Positions 25,733-35,154 are shown, counted from the first letter of the stretch. The stretch: DNA of 64,000 bases from CAYULW01 sp964445815 (GCA_964445815.1 CAYULW010000007.1:1-64000); one strand, 5' to 3'. Numbers and translations: made by a program. The notes: a model not told the origin generated them from the sequence alone.

Positions 25733-26794
25733 CTAAGTATTGACTGATTTTACAACCTGATCGACCAGGCTATCAAATACCTTTGATTGGATAGTTCCTT
25801 CTTGTAAAACAGCCGGTTTACCCACATCTCCGGCTTCACGTATACTTTGCACAATGGGCACCTCGGCAAGATATGCTATTCCCATTTTTTTCGCCAAATC
25901 TTTTGCTCCGCCCTTTCCGAAAATATAATATTTATTATCGGGTAATTCTTCCGGTGTAAAATAGGCCATGTTTTCAACCAGACCTAGAACTCTAACATTT
26001 ATCTGAGGCAGACTGAACATGCCCAAAGCTTTTCTCACATCAACCAAAGCAATTTCTTGAGGTGTACTTACAATAACAGCTCCACTTAAGGGGACTTGTT
26101 GAACAAGTGTCAAATGCACATCTCCCGTTCCCGGAGGAAGATCAATAATCATATAATCCAGTTCGCCCCAGTGTGCATCGCGAAACAATTGAGTCAAAGC
26201 TTTAGTTGCCATAGGTCCGCGCCACACAACAGCCTGATCGGGAGTGGAAAAGAACCCAATGGATAAGAGTTTTACTCCGTAACTTTCGACAGGTCGTATC
26301 AGTTCTTTATTCTCAACAACAACAGTTTGCGGTTTCTCAAGACTCACATCAAACATAGCCGGTACTGAAGGACCATATATGTCTGCATCTACCATGCCTA
26401 CCTTAAAGCCCTTTTTGGCTAAACCAGCCGCCAGATTTGCTGCTACAGTCGATTTACCAACACCTCCTTTTCCTGAGGCAACTGCAATGACATGCTTCAC
26501 TCCCGGTAAAATGGTTCTATGTTCTGGTGCACGTTCATGTGCCTTCGGCATTGCTTCGACATTGGCATGAACTTTTACATCTGAACCGCAGACTCTTTGA
26601 ATGTGATGTTCACATGCTTCCTCTATTCTCTTTCGATTGTGCATGGCAGGATTGGATATCTTTACATTGAAGGTAACCGACTGACCATCAATTTTTATAT
26701 CCGTTACCAAACCCAACTCTATGATGTCTTTCTTTAAGTCCGGTTCTATAACAAATGACAATGCTTCTTTAACTTGCTCTATCTCAAATGCCAT
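25733..26794 (-). CDS. Mrp/NBP35-family P-loop ATPase (ApbC-like) without the CxxC motif
   Basis: The 353-residue protein has an N-terminal MIP18 (DUF59) domain (1-90) and an Mrp ATPase domain with deviant Walker A ASGKGGVGKST (residues 107-116), VDADIYGPS and IIDLPPGTGDVHLT. Family members carry Fe-S clusters at a C-terminal CxxC; here that segment reads ENMAYFTPEELPDNKYYIFG with no cysteine, and the whole ATPase domain lacks Cys. The adjacent NifU-like protein supplies CxxC instead. It is part of the run M1 peptidase-trmB-atl-mrp-nifU. Confidence 0.92.
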   Translation of the reverse strand: MAFEIEQVKEALSFVIEPDLKKDIIELGLVTDIKIDGQSVTFNVKISNPAMHNRKRIEEACEHHIQRVCGSDVKVHANVEAMPKAHERAPEHRTILPGVKHVIAVASGKGGVGKSTVAANLAAGLAKKGFKVGMVDADIYGPSVPAMFDVSLEKPQTVVVENKELIRPVESYGVKLLSIGFFSTPDQAVVWRGPMATKALTQLFRDAHWGELDYMIIDLPPGTGDVHLTLVQQVPLSGAVIVSTPQEIALVDVRKALGMFSLPQINVRVLGLVENMAYFTPEELPDNKYYIFGKGGAKDLAKKMGIAYLAEVPIVQSIREAGDVGKPAVLQEGTIQSKVFDSLVDQVVKSVNT

Positions 26795-26821
26795 ATCCTT
26801 AATTCTTTGTTCTAAGATGTT

Positions 26822-27178
26822 TTAAATTAATTCTTTATTTGGATCCCAAAACCGGATTTCAAACTCCAGTACTTTATCCTTATCTACTTTAACCCCTTCT
26901 TGTTCTAAAGCCATCTGCATGCTCTCCGGTGGATTAAAATGTGCTTTACCACTTAGTAATCCATTTCGGTTAACGACACGATGCGCAGGCACAAAATGCT
27001 TCTGGTTGTGGGAAGCATTCATTGCCCATCCGACCATTCTAGCACCTCGATTAAGTCCCAAATAATTCGCTATAGCGCCATAACTTGTCACTCTTCCTTC
27101 AGGTATTAGTCGAACCACTTGATACACGCTATCAAAGAAATCTTTGTGCCGCTCATTCAAACTAAGAACATCTGCCAT
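26822..27178 (-). CDS. Alkyltransferase-like protein (ATL), MGMT fold without the active cysteine
   Basis: The 118-residue protein matches the DNA-binding domain of O6-methylguanine-DNA methyltransferase: PEGRVTSYGAIANYLG, RGARMVGWAMN and the site VPAHRVVNRNG. The acceptor cysteine of PCHR is Ala65 (codon GCG at 26986-26984). Tyr33 and Arg47, used by ATLs to flip and hold the damaged guanine, are kept with the known 14-residue spacing. ATLs bind O6-alkylguanine and hand it to nucleotide excision repair. It lies three bases after trmB. Confidence 0.9.
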   Translation of the reverse strand: MADVLSLNERHKDFFDSVYQVVRLIPEGRVTSYGAIANYLGLNRGARMVGWAMNASHNQKHFVPAHRVVNRNGLLSGKAHFNPPESMQMALEQEGVKVDKDKVLEFEIRFWDPNKELI

Positions 27179-27180
27179 GT

Positions 27181-27870
27181 TTAGCTCAATTTGAATTTTA
27201 AATAATGAATAGGATGTCCTTTTGCTGCAAACAATTCTTCGTAATGCGTCTTGATCGACAAGATGTCCTGAGTCTCCTGATTCAACTCTTCGATTTTTTC
27301 ATGATACAATTGTGCTGTACTTTCCAAAAGTTGATAATTGTTGCTTTTAATTTCTTCTAGTGTATACTCATAAAAAAATTCGCTATCTGTTTTAAGGTGA
27401 ATCAGACCTTCTGGTTTTAAAAAATGCATGTAGCGATCGATAAATAAAGAACCCGTGAGGCGCTTTTTTTCTCGACGATCTTTTTGTTGAGGATCAGGAA
27501 AGGTGATCCAGATTTCATCCACTTCATGTTTTCCGAAACAAGAAGTTATAAATTCTATTCTGGTTCTCAAGAAAGCAACATTTTGCAGCTTTTCTTCTAA
27601 AGCTGTTTTTGCTCCACGCCACATACGAGCACCTTTTATATCAACTCCTATGAAATTTCTTTTAGGAAACTTTCGAGCTAATCCAACTGTATATTCACCT
27701 TTACCGCAGCCTAACTCCAAGGTAATCGGATACTCATTTTTAAAAAAGCGTTTATTCCATTGACCTTTTAATGAATAATCACGATTAAACACTTCTTCCA
27801 ATTGAGGCTCAAAAACATGCGGAAAGCTTTTCATTTCCGCAAAATGTTCAAGTTTTCTTTTTCCGGCCAC
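27181..27870 (-). CDS. trmB: tRNA (guanine-N7-)-methyltransferase
   Basis: The 229-residue class I methyltransferase makes m7G46 in tRNA. Visible motifs: LELGCGKGEYTVGLA (SAM binding), NFIGVDIKGARMWRG, and the TrmB signature IWITFPDPQQKDRREKKRL with LTGSLFIDRY. Size and order are standard. It lies eight bases downstream of the M1 peptidase gene and three bases upstream of the ATL gene, as part of the same transcript. Confidence 0.95.
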   Translation of the reverse strand: MAGKRKLEHFAEMKSFPHVFEPQLEEVFNRDYSLKGQWNKRFFKNEYPITLELGCGKGEYTVGLARKFPKRNFIGVDIKGARMWRGAKTALEEKLQNVAFLRTRIEFITSCFGKHEVDEIWITFPDPQQKDRREKKRLTGSLFIDRYMHFLKPEGLIHLKTDSEFFYEYTLEEIKSNNYQLLESTAQLYHEKIEELNQETQDILSIKTHYEELFAAKGHPIHYLKFKLS

Positions 27871-27877
27871 TTTTAAT

Positions 27878-29785
27878 CTACCCTTCCCAAGAAAGTAATT
27901 CGTCTAGTGTTGAAGTTGATACGGAATGATAGTTAGGACGGGCTTTTTGATAAATGGATTGAGCACGTGCTAAGCCCTTCTCGGAACTAAGAATGGCTTT
28001 ATAAATGGGCACTAGAAATTTTCTTCTACCTACTCTTATCAAGAAAGCCTCTGTCTCTGACTCAGCCGGTTCATAATTATTAGGAATCACCTTTTCAAAC
28101 CATGCAGCCTGCACCTCTGAGTTCCCGATTTTTGTAAACCCAAATTGTTCATCCAATGCAGCCATCTGATCTTGGCTTAATTCATCAGGCAATTGTCTTA
28201 CAAAATGCATCCATTCGGGTGTCATCCACTCAGAACTCATTATTTCATTTGCCTTTTTACCTCCCCCTAACCATGCTTTTAATTCCTCTTCAACTTTAAC
28301 GAATCGATCTGAAGTAATGTTGGGGCAATTCTCAGGCAAACCTGGCTCAAACACCCACTTTTTAGGTTGAATTGCAGCTGTCCATGCATCGTTTTGAGAT
28401 AATAACTTCTGATCCAAGTAGAACAAGAAAGCATCCGTAGTCATTACTTTAAATGCAAATGTGTCAAAGTATTCTTTTAAGAAGGCATCAAAAGTTGTTC
28501 TTCCCACGGTTTCTTCAACCAACTTTAAGAAATAAAAGCCCTTATCATAAGGGATACCCGTTAAACCATCATCCGGATCTCTGCCTTCCAGATCAACTCT
28601 CAGGCGGGTATCCTGTTCTCTTCCTTCAGCAGTCAAACGCTCAATTTCATCTTGTAAATCCTGCTTTGATAAAAGCGCTAACATATTGGAGAAATCTTTT
28701 CCGAAAATTTCTTCCATTATTCTGTTTTCGAAATAAACAGTAAAACCTTCATTTAGCCAGATGTCTTCCCAACTCGCATTGGTTACCAAGTTGCCCGACC
28801 AGGAATGCGCCAATTCATGCGCAATCAATGCAGTTAAAGATCGATCTCCTGCAATGATTGTCGGGGTTGCAAAGGTTAAACGTGGATTTTCCATACCACC
28901 AAAAGGAAAGCTAGGAGGCAAAACAATGACATCATATTTTCCCCACCGGTATTGACCATAAAGTGCTTCTGCAGTATCAACCATGTCTTGCATGTTATCA
29001 AATTCGTAGGCCGCAGCATCAACAATTTCAGGCTCGGCATAAACACCGGTTACTTCTCCAATCTGACGATACTCTATATTGCCCACAGAAAGTGCCATTA
29101 AGTAGGATGGCACAGGCTGATCCATTTTAAAATGATAAACACCTGATTCATTTTTCTCAGTTGGATTGTCAGCACTCATCAAAGCCAACATTCCTTTTGG
29201 AACGGTTACTTCAGCTTCATAAGTAAAGCGCACTCCCGGACTATCTTGGCAAGGTAGCCAGGTTCTTGCCAAGATCGCCTGCGATTGAGTGAATAGAAAT
29301 GGATGCTTTTTTCCTGCCGTTTGCACCGGATTTAAAAATTGTAAAGCATCGGCTCCTTCAGTGGTTTCATAATCAATACTGATTGACTCTGTATTTGATG
29401 TAATCGGAATAATTAGTTCTGATCCCAAAAAATCATCATGCTGAATGAGTTCATACTCTAGTTCACCTTCAAGGTCATTTCTAGATACCTTTCCGATCTT
29501 AAGGTTTCTCGTATCCAAATGAATTTTATCCACTCCTTTTGTATTCTCTATCTCATATGTTGCAGTCGCCATTATTGTTTTCGTCTCAAAGGAAACCTCA
29601 GCACTCCAATCAAGATGCTTTACAACCGCTTCATCAGGTTTAGAAAAACTATGATGATCAGTATAAGCTAATCTTAATTCCATTTCTTCTTCCATAGTGA
29701 GATGTTCTTCAATATGATCTGTTTTTTCTGTTTTTGGTCCACAAGCAAAAGCAAGTAGAATCATGGCATAAGTAATGTATTTCAT
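27878..29785 (-). CDS. M1-family aminopeptidase, lipoprotein (LTA4-hydrolase-like)
   Basis: The 635-residue zinc peptidase has a lipoprotein signal (ILLAFAC, lipid Cys at about 15), the exopeptidase motif GGMENPRL, and the zinc site HELAH (H323, E324, H327) with third ligand E346 in NEGF. The domain order, with a C-terminal helical domain, is that of leukotriene A4 hydrolase-like aminopeptidases. It would trim peptides in the periplasm. It is the first gene of the run leading to nifU; TACTTTTG (29811-29804) is a candidate -7 box 18 bases before the ATG. Confidence 0.93.
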   Translation of the reverse strand: MKYITYAMILLAFACGPKTEKTDHIEEHLTMEEEMELRLAYTDHHSFSKPDEAVVKHLDWSAEVSFETKTIMATATYEIENTKGVDKIHLDTRNLKIGKVSRNDLEGELEYELIQHDDFLGSELIIPITSNTESISIDYETTEGADALQFLNPVQTAGKKHPFLFTQSQAILARTWLPCQDSPGVRFTYEAEVTVPKGMLALMSADNPTEKNESGVYHFKMDQPVPSYLMALSVGNIEYRQIGEVTGVYAEPEIVDAAAYEFDNMQDMVDTAEALYGQYRWGKYDVIVLPPSFPFGGMENPRLTFATPTIIAGDRSLTALIAHELAHSWSGNLVTNASWEDIWLNEGFTVYFENRIMEEIFGKDFSNMLALLSKQDLQDEIERLTAEGREQDTRLRVDLEGRDPDDGLTGIPYDKGFYFLKLVEETVGRTTFDAFLKEYFDTFAFKVMTTDAFLFYLDQKLLSQNDAWTAAIQPKKWVFEPGLPENCPNITSDRFVKVEEELKAWLGGGKKANEIMSSEWMTPEWMHFVRQLPDELSQDQMAALDEQFGFTKIGNSEVQAAWFEKVIPNNYEPAESETEAFLIRVGRRKFLVPIYKAILSSEKGLARAQSIYQKARPNYHSVSTSTLDELLSWEG

Positions 29786-29946
29786 AATTCAATTTTGATT
29801 CCCCAAAAGTACACATCAAAAGATGCTTCATCCACATGAATCATCAGATATATTTGACACGCTTAACATTATTTTAACCGAATATTAAATCATTCTTAAT
29901 TTTTTAAATCAACCCAAGAAATAGTTTTGAACCAGAATTTTAAGAC

Positions 29947-30249
29947 ATGAGAAAAACCATTATTCTTTTTTGCCTTTTGTTTTCCGCAAGTTTATTTGCC
30001 GGCAATAAATCAAGTAATGTCTTATTGAAAGTTGTTGATCTAAGCGGCAATCCGATTGCAGGAGCAAAAGTAGCTCTCCAAGGTTCTCAGGAAGTTTATT
30101 ACACAGATTTTGATGGAGCTATTCTCTTAAAAAAAGGAAAGTCCGAAGCCAAGAAGCTTTCTATTAGTATGATCTCTTTTGAGAAGCTCAACTTTACACT
30201 TCAACCGAATGAAGCGAATGAACTGGTTTTAGAATTAAAGTCTAAGTAA
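29947..30249 (+). CDS. Small exported protein with a carboxypeptidase-regulatory-like domain
   Basis: The 100-residue protein has a signal peptide (1-18, ending SLFAG) followed by a single beta-sandwich resembling the CarboxypepD_reg-like fold: LLKVVDLSGNPIAGAKVAL, VYYTDFDGAILLKKGK. The same fold starts TonB receptors in Bacteroidota, but here it stands alone. TAGTTTTG (29922-29929) is a likely -7 box. The role is unknown; a small periplasmic or surface accessory protein is plausible. Confidence 0.75.
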   Translation: MRKTIILFCLLFSASLFAGNKSSNVLLKVVDLSGNPIAGAKVALQGSQEVYYTDFDGAILLKKGKSEAKKLSISMISFEKLNFTLQPNEANELVLELKSK

Positions 30250-30368
30250 TTACATTACAAATAATTAGCCCCTTACCCTTCTAGAGGATTATTATTTTAT
30301 CTTTTCTAATGTTATTTTTATGTTAATTTTTTATTAACTTTGAGTTATTCAAATTAAAACTAAATGTT

Positions 30369-30830
30369 ATGAAAAAATTGGGCATATTATTATTGGGTTG
30401 GATAGGATTTTTCACATTGAGTGCACAACCTCATCTAGTATTGAACGAAGGTCAATTGTATACGGAAAACAATGAATTATTTGAAGGGAACTATACGACC
30501 TATTATAAAAACGGCAATAAGGAATCCGTTTACCACCTAACAAATGGTGTTCTTCATGGACAAGCCATCTTTTATTATATAGGTGGGGCAAAAAAAGAAG
30601 TGGGCACCTATTATCAAGGAGATAAGGACGGTCAGTGGATCAAATGGAATACAGAAGGACAAAAGATTGCTGAAGTTCACTTTAGAAAAGGACAAAAAGA
30701 AGGTGTTTGGAAAATATGGGATGATAGAGGCCAATTAAGGTATGAGATGCATTATGCCAATGGCGAAAAGACAGGAACATGGAAGATGTGGGATGAAAAC
30801 GGAAGCCTTGTTTCTGAAAAGAATTATTGA
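30369..30830 (+). CDS. Exported MORN-type repeat protein (YwqK-like)
   Basis: The 153-residue protein has a signal peptide (1-19, ending TLSAQ) and about five MORN_2-type repeats, each of the form NGVLHGQAIFYY, YQGDKDGQWIKWN, RKGQKEGVWKIWDDRG, ANGEKTGTWKMWDENG. Databases often call such proteins YwqK-family antitoxins, a name I do not follow because there is no toxin partner and the protein is exported. TAACTTTG (30335-30342) is a probable -7 box. A terminator follows at once. Confidence 0.82.
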   Translation: MKKLGILLLGWIGFFTLSAQPHLVLNEGQLYTENNELFEGNYTTYYKNGNKESVYHLTNGVLHGQAIFYYIGGAKKEVGTYYQGDKDGQWIKWNTEGQKIAEVHFRKGQKEGVWKIWDDRGQLRYEMHYANGEKTGTWKMWDENGSLVSEKNY

Positions 30831-30863
30831 GTAGAGAACAATAATTCAGTTAGTTATGAAAAG

Positions 30864-30887
30864 CCCCCGAAATTCGGGGGTTTTTTT
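30864..30887. terminator. Strong terminator between convergent genes
   Basis: The 17-base palindrome CCCCCGAAATTCGGGGG (30864-30880) is followed by seven T on the plus strand and, on the minus strand, by four T. It ends the MORN-repeat gene and, in the other direction, the TonB receptor gene, whose stop codon is at 30886-30888. Confidence 0.9.
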
Positions 30888-33765
30888 ATAACTTATAAGA
30901 AAGTCCAAAAGTAAATGTACGTTGCGGCGAAAAACGAGTAAAAACCCTATCATCTGACTGATAAGATTCGTATAATTTTTCTTTGTCATCATCTAAGATA
31001 TTGACTACACCAAGACTAACACTCCATCGATCATCTTTACCTAGTTTCTTAGATGTCTTGAAATTTAAACTGTGAAAAGGTTGTGTATAGACATTAGAGA
31101 ATCGTGAAATTCCGACCACGGCTAATTGTTTTCCTTGAACGTTATAACTTAAATTGCACTCCAGACCTAAAGAATCATTTTTGTAATTAACAAAAGCATT
31201 AATCACATATGGAGCTTGACCTTGCAAGGTCCTAAATCGATCTACTTTTTCGCCTGTTCTTGCATTTTCTACTCTTTCATCATACTCTGATTGATCATCA
31301 GCGGTACCTAATATTCCATCGTTACCCGGACCAAATAATTTTTTTCGATCAATTCTGGAAATCACATATGTAAAGTTTGCTCCTACAGACCATTCTTCCC
31401 AACTTTCATTGATAAAAGACAAGTTCCTCCTCCCATCAACTTCAAATCCGTAGAGATTAGCCTCTGAGGAATTTCTAGGAGTAAAGCTTGATGTTGCATT
31501 CTGACTATATGCAACTAACTCTATTGGTTTTTTTAATTCTTTAAAAAATGCACTGAAAGAAATTAATTGCCCTCCCGGATAAAATTTCTCTATACGAATA
31601 TCAAGATTATTAATCTCTGTTTGCTCAAGATCTAAATTACCAAAGAAGGAACGACCAGTCAGAGCATCAATAATAACAGCACCAGATTTTTCCTTAAAAG
31701 ATGGACGCGCTAAAGTTTGTGAAAAATTAAACCTAAAGTTTACATTTTCATTTAAGGCATAAATAAGTCCTAATGAAGGCAAGAGATTAGTCTCATCTAA
31801 AATGGTCTCATCATTAAAAATATCTTTTGCGCTATCTTGAACATCAAACTTCTGACCAGTATAATTGATTTTGAAACTCTCAATTCGAAATCCATAAACG
31901 ACCTTCAAGATGCTATTTATTGGCAGTTCATTGAACACATATGCTCCTAGATTAGTTGATTGTGCTTCATATATGTTGTTTTTTTGTTCTACACCTGTTG
32001 CTCTAACACCCTGAAGGGTTTGAGGGTCAAAAATATTGTCATCTGATAAAATAGAATTTGGATCTAATGGGTAGTTTGTTCGCTTAGGCCCTTCTTCTTC
32101 AAATCGATAACTTACAACATCGAAATTTCTATTTTTAGTAGTATATGATAATCCTCCTTTTAAAGTTGACTTTTCACCCGACCACTGTTTAAAGGTATAT
32201 TTAACATCCGCACGATTTCCTAAACTAATTTCTTCTAAATCACGATAAACACGTAACACTAGCCCACCATTACCTCCTGATATCTCAACTTTCCCTTGAT
32301 CTATTGCAAACACGGTTTGTCTAAAATCAGGTTCCTTATTCGTTGCCTTGGTCGGACTGGATTTAAACGTAAACTCCAAATTCTTTTCCGGGATAGCATG
32401 TTTAACGGACAATAAAGCATTTGACATGCTCCTTTCGTTATAATATAGAATATGCTTTTGAAGTACAAGTGGCTGATTAAATAAGCCTGACTCTTCTGAA
32501 TTTAACAATGATGCTTGTCTTAAGCCATTTTGCAAGTGCATTAATCCTACAGAGGTACTAGTATTTCCTTTTTTGATTGATCCATTCAAAAAAGTACTCC
32601 AAAAGACCTCTTGTTGTCCTACCTCACCCGAATCTCTCTTTACAAGCAATAAATCTGTTTCGTCAAAACTAGAAGGGGTAGCATATTCGGAAAAAGTAAT
32701 ATCGTCGTAAAACTTGTAGGAATTGCTGTAACTTGTAGAAAAGTTATACCCTAGAGTAATTTTCTCTTTATTGATTTGATTTCCAACATTAAAGCCAAAG
32801 CTGGAGTTCAAAAAGCTATTTTTTCTAACCGTTGCCATTTCAGGGTTAAATTGTTTTGTAATGGCTGCAAGGTAAGCAGGGTCAGAGAATTGTAATCCAC
32901 TTAAGTCTACCGATCTGTTTACAGGCAATTCTCGATCCACTGCACCAAAAGCAAGATAGTCTGAGCTAAAAGATTCATAACTTACAAAATCATTATTAAG
33001 GTTCATTCCTGGGTTAAATCCTAAAGAAACAGAAACACCCATTTCCTTAGAATCCGGAAAGTCCTTTGTAATGATATCAACAGAACCTCCTGTAAAATCA
33101 CCAGCCAGATCTGGAGAAAATGTCTTCAGAACTGATATGTTATCAATCAGGTTTGTTGGAAACAAGTCCAATTGGATCGAGTTACGATCAGGATCTAGAC
33201 CTGGCACCTCCATTCCATTTAATGTTGTTTTAGTATAACGGTCTCCTAGGCCTCTTACATAGACATATTTTCCACCTTCAACAGAAACGCCAGTCACTCT
33301 CTTTATTGCTGCACCAGCATCAGAGTCTCCAACCTTCTTAAAGGTTTGTGATGAAATTCCATCCATTACATTGACCGACTTTTTCTGGATGGTGACCATA
33401 GCCGCTTCATTGTTTCGACTTTGTTTAGCGGTTACAACAACGGCATCCATTTCTATAGACTGAGTCTTTAATCTAACTTGGCCAACTTGAGTCACTTCTC
33501 CACTTTTTACAACTACATCATCTATTGTAGTTGTTGCATAAGAAATAAAACTACATTGGATAGAATATGTTCCTTCATCCACTTTTAGAGCAAACTGTCC
33601 ATCCAAGTCGGTTGATGTACCTATTGGCTGACCTTTTATCACTACATTAACTCCGATCAGAGTCTCCCCTGTATTATCATCAATTATCGTACCTCGAATT
33701 GTACCCTGCTGAGCACATAGCATTGTTGAGAAAGAGAACAGTATTATGGACAGAAAAGATCTCAT
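30886..33765 (-). CDS. TonB-dependent outer-membrane receptor
   Basis: The 959-residue protein has a signal peptide (1-18), an N-terminal CarboxypepD_reg-like domain (about 20-105: GTIRGTIIDDNTGETLIGVN, GTSTDLDGQF), a plug (about 115-250: GLGDRYTKTTLNGMEVPGLD, TGGSVDIITKDFP) and a 22-strand barrel ending in RTFTFGLSYKL with an aromatic-rich last strand. It imports a large substrate using TonB energy. The upstream partner is the surface lipoprotein 33850-35154, not a SusD homologue. The divergent PhoB/PhoR-like pair may regulate it. The substrate cannot be deduced. Confidence 0.93.
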   Translation of the reverse strand: MRSFLSIILFSFSTMLCAQQGTIRGTIIDDNTGETLIGVNVVIKGQPIGTSTDLDGQFALKVDEGTYSIQCSFISYATTTIDDVVVKSGEVTQVGQVRLKTQSIEMDAVVVTAKQSRNNEAAMVTIQKKSVNVMDGISSQTFKKVGDSDAGAAIKRVTGVSVEGGKYVYVRGLGDRYTKTTLNGMEVPGLDPDRNSIQLDLFPTNLIDNISVLKTFSPDLAGDFTGGSVDIITKDFPDSKEMGVSVSLGFNPGMNLNNDFVSYESFSSDYLAFGAVDRELPVNRSVDLSGLQFSDPAYLAAITKQFNPEMATVRKNSFLNSSFGFNVGNQINKEKITLGYNFSTSYSNSYKFYDDITFSEYATPSSFDETDLLLVKRDSGEVGQQEVFWSTFLNGSIKKGNTSTSVGLMHLQNGLRQASLLNSEESGLFNQPLVLQKHILYYNERSMSNALLSVKHAIPEKNLEFTFKSSPTKATNKEPDFRQTVFAIDQGKVEISGGNGGLVLRVYRDLEEISLGNRADVKYTFKQWSGEKSTLKGGLSYTTKNRNFDVVSYRFEEEGPKRTNYPLDPNSILSDDNIFDPQTLQGVRATGVEQKNNIYEAQSTNLGAYVFNELPINSILKVVYGFRIESFKINYTGQKFDVQDSAKDIFNDETILDETNLLPSLGLIYALNENVNFRFNFSQTLARPSFKEKSGAVIIDALTGRSFFGNLDLEQTEINNLDIRIEKFYPGGQLISFSAFFKELKKPIELVAYSQNATSSFTPRNSSEANLYGFEVDGRRNLSFINESWEEWSVGANFTYVISRIDRKKLFGPGNDGILGTADDQSEYDERVENARTGEKVDRFRTLQGQAPYVINAFVNYKNDSLGLECNLSYNVQGKQLAVVGISRFSNVYTQPFHSLNFKTSKKLGKDDRWSVSLGVVNILDDDKEKLYESYQSDDRVFTRFSPQRTFTFGLSYKL

Positions 33766-33796
33766 GTCTTAAAATTTTGAAGGTGCAATATTAATA

Positions 33797-33827
33797 GAAA
33801 ACCCCCTTGCATAAGGACAAGGGGGTT
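33797..33827 (-). terminator. Hairpin between the lipoprotein and TonB receptor genes
   Basis: On the minus strand, AACCCCCTTG, an eight-base loop, CAAGGGGGTT and then a short TTTT. It lies 23 bases after the lipoprotein stop. The ten-base-pair stem with a weak T tract suggests partial termination that would give more lipoprotein than receptor. Confidence 0.65.
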
Positions 33828-33849
33828 ATTCTTAATATAAACTTAAAGT

Positions 33850-35154
33850 TTAAAAATTCGACAATAGGCCCTTATTATCTGCCCATGTCCATCCTGTAAA
33901 CTCAGACTTCGTATAATTTGGTGCTGACGTTCCTATGGAATTGTTGTTTGTAGTTGAAAATACAACATCAAAATCAAATCCTGTTGGTGGTGTATCTGCT
34001 TTATCATCGGAAACATCCTGAATGGTTCCGTTTGTATTAAATACACAGTTTTTCATAACTAAGTCTCCGTTAAAATAATTCTGAGAAACCCCATTGTTAT
34101 CTAATTCAACATCGGCAGAAGCTTCAAATCCAAAAAAGTAAAGTTGATCAACTGTTCCTTTTGCATTCGATCGGAAATCAGCAAATTCTCCTGCTTGAGC
34201 AGTTAATGAACCACCAGTTAAAGTGAATTTACCATTCGCATTTTGAGGACCCTCAGGACCATCAATCTCTAAAGCATGGTCTGAATCAGCCCCTCCGAGG
34301 TAAGTAATATTTGTTATCGTCCCTGAATAAGCCTGATCAATATCAAAGCCATCGTCTCCTTGATAACCAACTAATGCATGGTCTACATTCACTGTTCCAC
34401 CAAACCATTCTATCCCGTCATCAAGATTAGCAATCACCTCAACATGATTAATTGTTGTACCGGCTCCAACTCCTCCAAGAGTTAAACCATTAATTTCATT
34501 CCCACCGCCAGGAACTAATTCAACTCCTCCATGACGAATTGAGACATATTCCAAATAACCTGAATTATCCATAGCATTAGTTCCACCATAAAAGCCTTCA
34601 GGCAAACTTTCGGGAATACCTTCGATATTATCTGTCGTTCCTGAACTTGGAGAAATAGGCGCATAACCTAAAATAATAATTCCAGCCCATAGACCTCTAT
34701 GACTTGAGTTTAGATTTGATCCTACTTTTTCACCTATAGCTATATCGTCGTATCTTGTTGTAAAGATAATTGGCTGACTTGCCGTTCCCCTTGCATCTAT
34801 CTTTGCACCTCTTGAAATAACCAATGGTTTTGCATTGGCTTCTTCGCCTGGTTCTCCTTTAATAATAGTTCCTGGCTCAATTGTTAGTGTTGCACCATTT
34901 CTTACGATAATTCTGTCTTGAAGAATGTATATAGTATTTTTTGTCCAAGTCGTGTTTGATGCAATATCATCAGTCACAAAAGTCAAAGAATCATTGTTCT
35001 TATTTTGAAATGACAACCCATTACCACTCCCGTTACTAGGAGTTGGAGTAGTATCCTCATCGTCATCATCGCTGCATGATGAAAATGATAGTGAAAGAGC
35101 ACATGCGATGGCTGCACCCATTAAAAGTTTTGTAGAGAATCTAAAATTTTTCAT
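33850..35154 (-). CDS. Surface lipoprotein with predicted right-handed beta-helix
   Basis: The 434-residue protein has a lipoprotein signal (lipid Cys27 in LSFSSC) followed at once by SDDDDED, the acidic type of lipoprotein export signal that places proteins on the outer surface in Bacteroidota. The body has repeated short strands and turns (RIIVRNGATLTIEPGTIIKG, ARGTASQPIIFTTR, LEYVSIRHGG, TINHVEVIANLDDGIEWFGG) typical of parallel beta-helices. It is paired with the TonB receptor downstream, the arrangement of a receptor with its surface-binding partner. The ligand is unknown. Confidence 0.85.
   Translation of the reverse strand: MKNFRFSTKLLMGAAIACALSLSFSSCSDDDDEDTTPTPSNGSGNGLSFQNKNNDSLTFVTDDIASNTTWTKNTIYILQDRIIVRNGATLTIEPGTIIKGEPGEEANAKPLVISRGAKIDARGTASQPIIFTTRYDDIAIGEKVGSNLNSSHRGLWAGIIILGYAPISPSSGTTDNIEGIPESLPEGFYGGTNAMDNSGYLEYVSIRHGGVELVPGGGNEINGLTLGGVGAGTTINHVEVIANLDDGIEWFGGTVNVDHALVGYQGDDGFDIDQAYSGTITNITYLGGADSDHALEIDGPEGPQNANGKFTLTGGSLTAQAGEFADFRSNAKGTVDQLYFFGFEASADVELDNNGVSQNYFNGDLVMKNCVFNTNGTIQDVSDDKADTPPTGFDFDVVFSTTNNNSIGTSAPNYTKSEFTGWTWADNKGLLSNF

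Noticed and set aside
28453..28743. Plus-strand frame of 96 codons opposite the M1 aminopeptidase, and similar antisense frames such as 9171-9533, 57735-58190 and 40395-40607
   Set aside because: They lie wholly within well-supported genes, show no family motif and have no promoter or start context of their own.
30369..30830. YwqK-type antitoxin of a toxin-antitoxin pair
   Set aside because: The protein has a signal peptide and MORN-type repeats and no toxin-like gene is next to it.
30864..30880. Perfect palindrome as a mobile-element end or recombination site
   Set aside because: It lies between convergent gene ends and is followed by T runs, the signature of a terminator.
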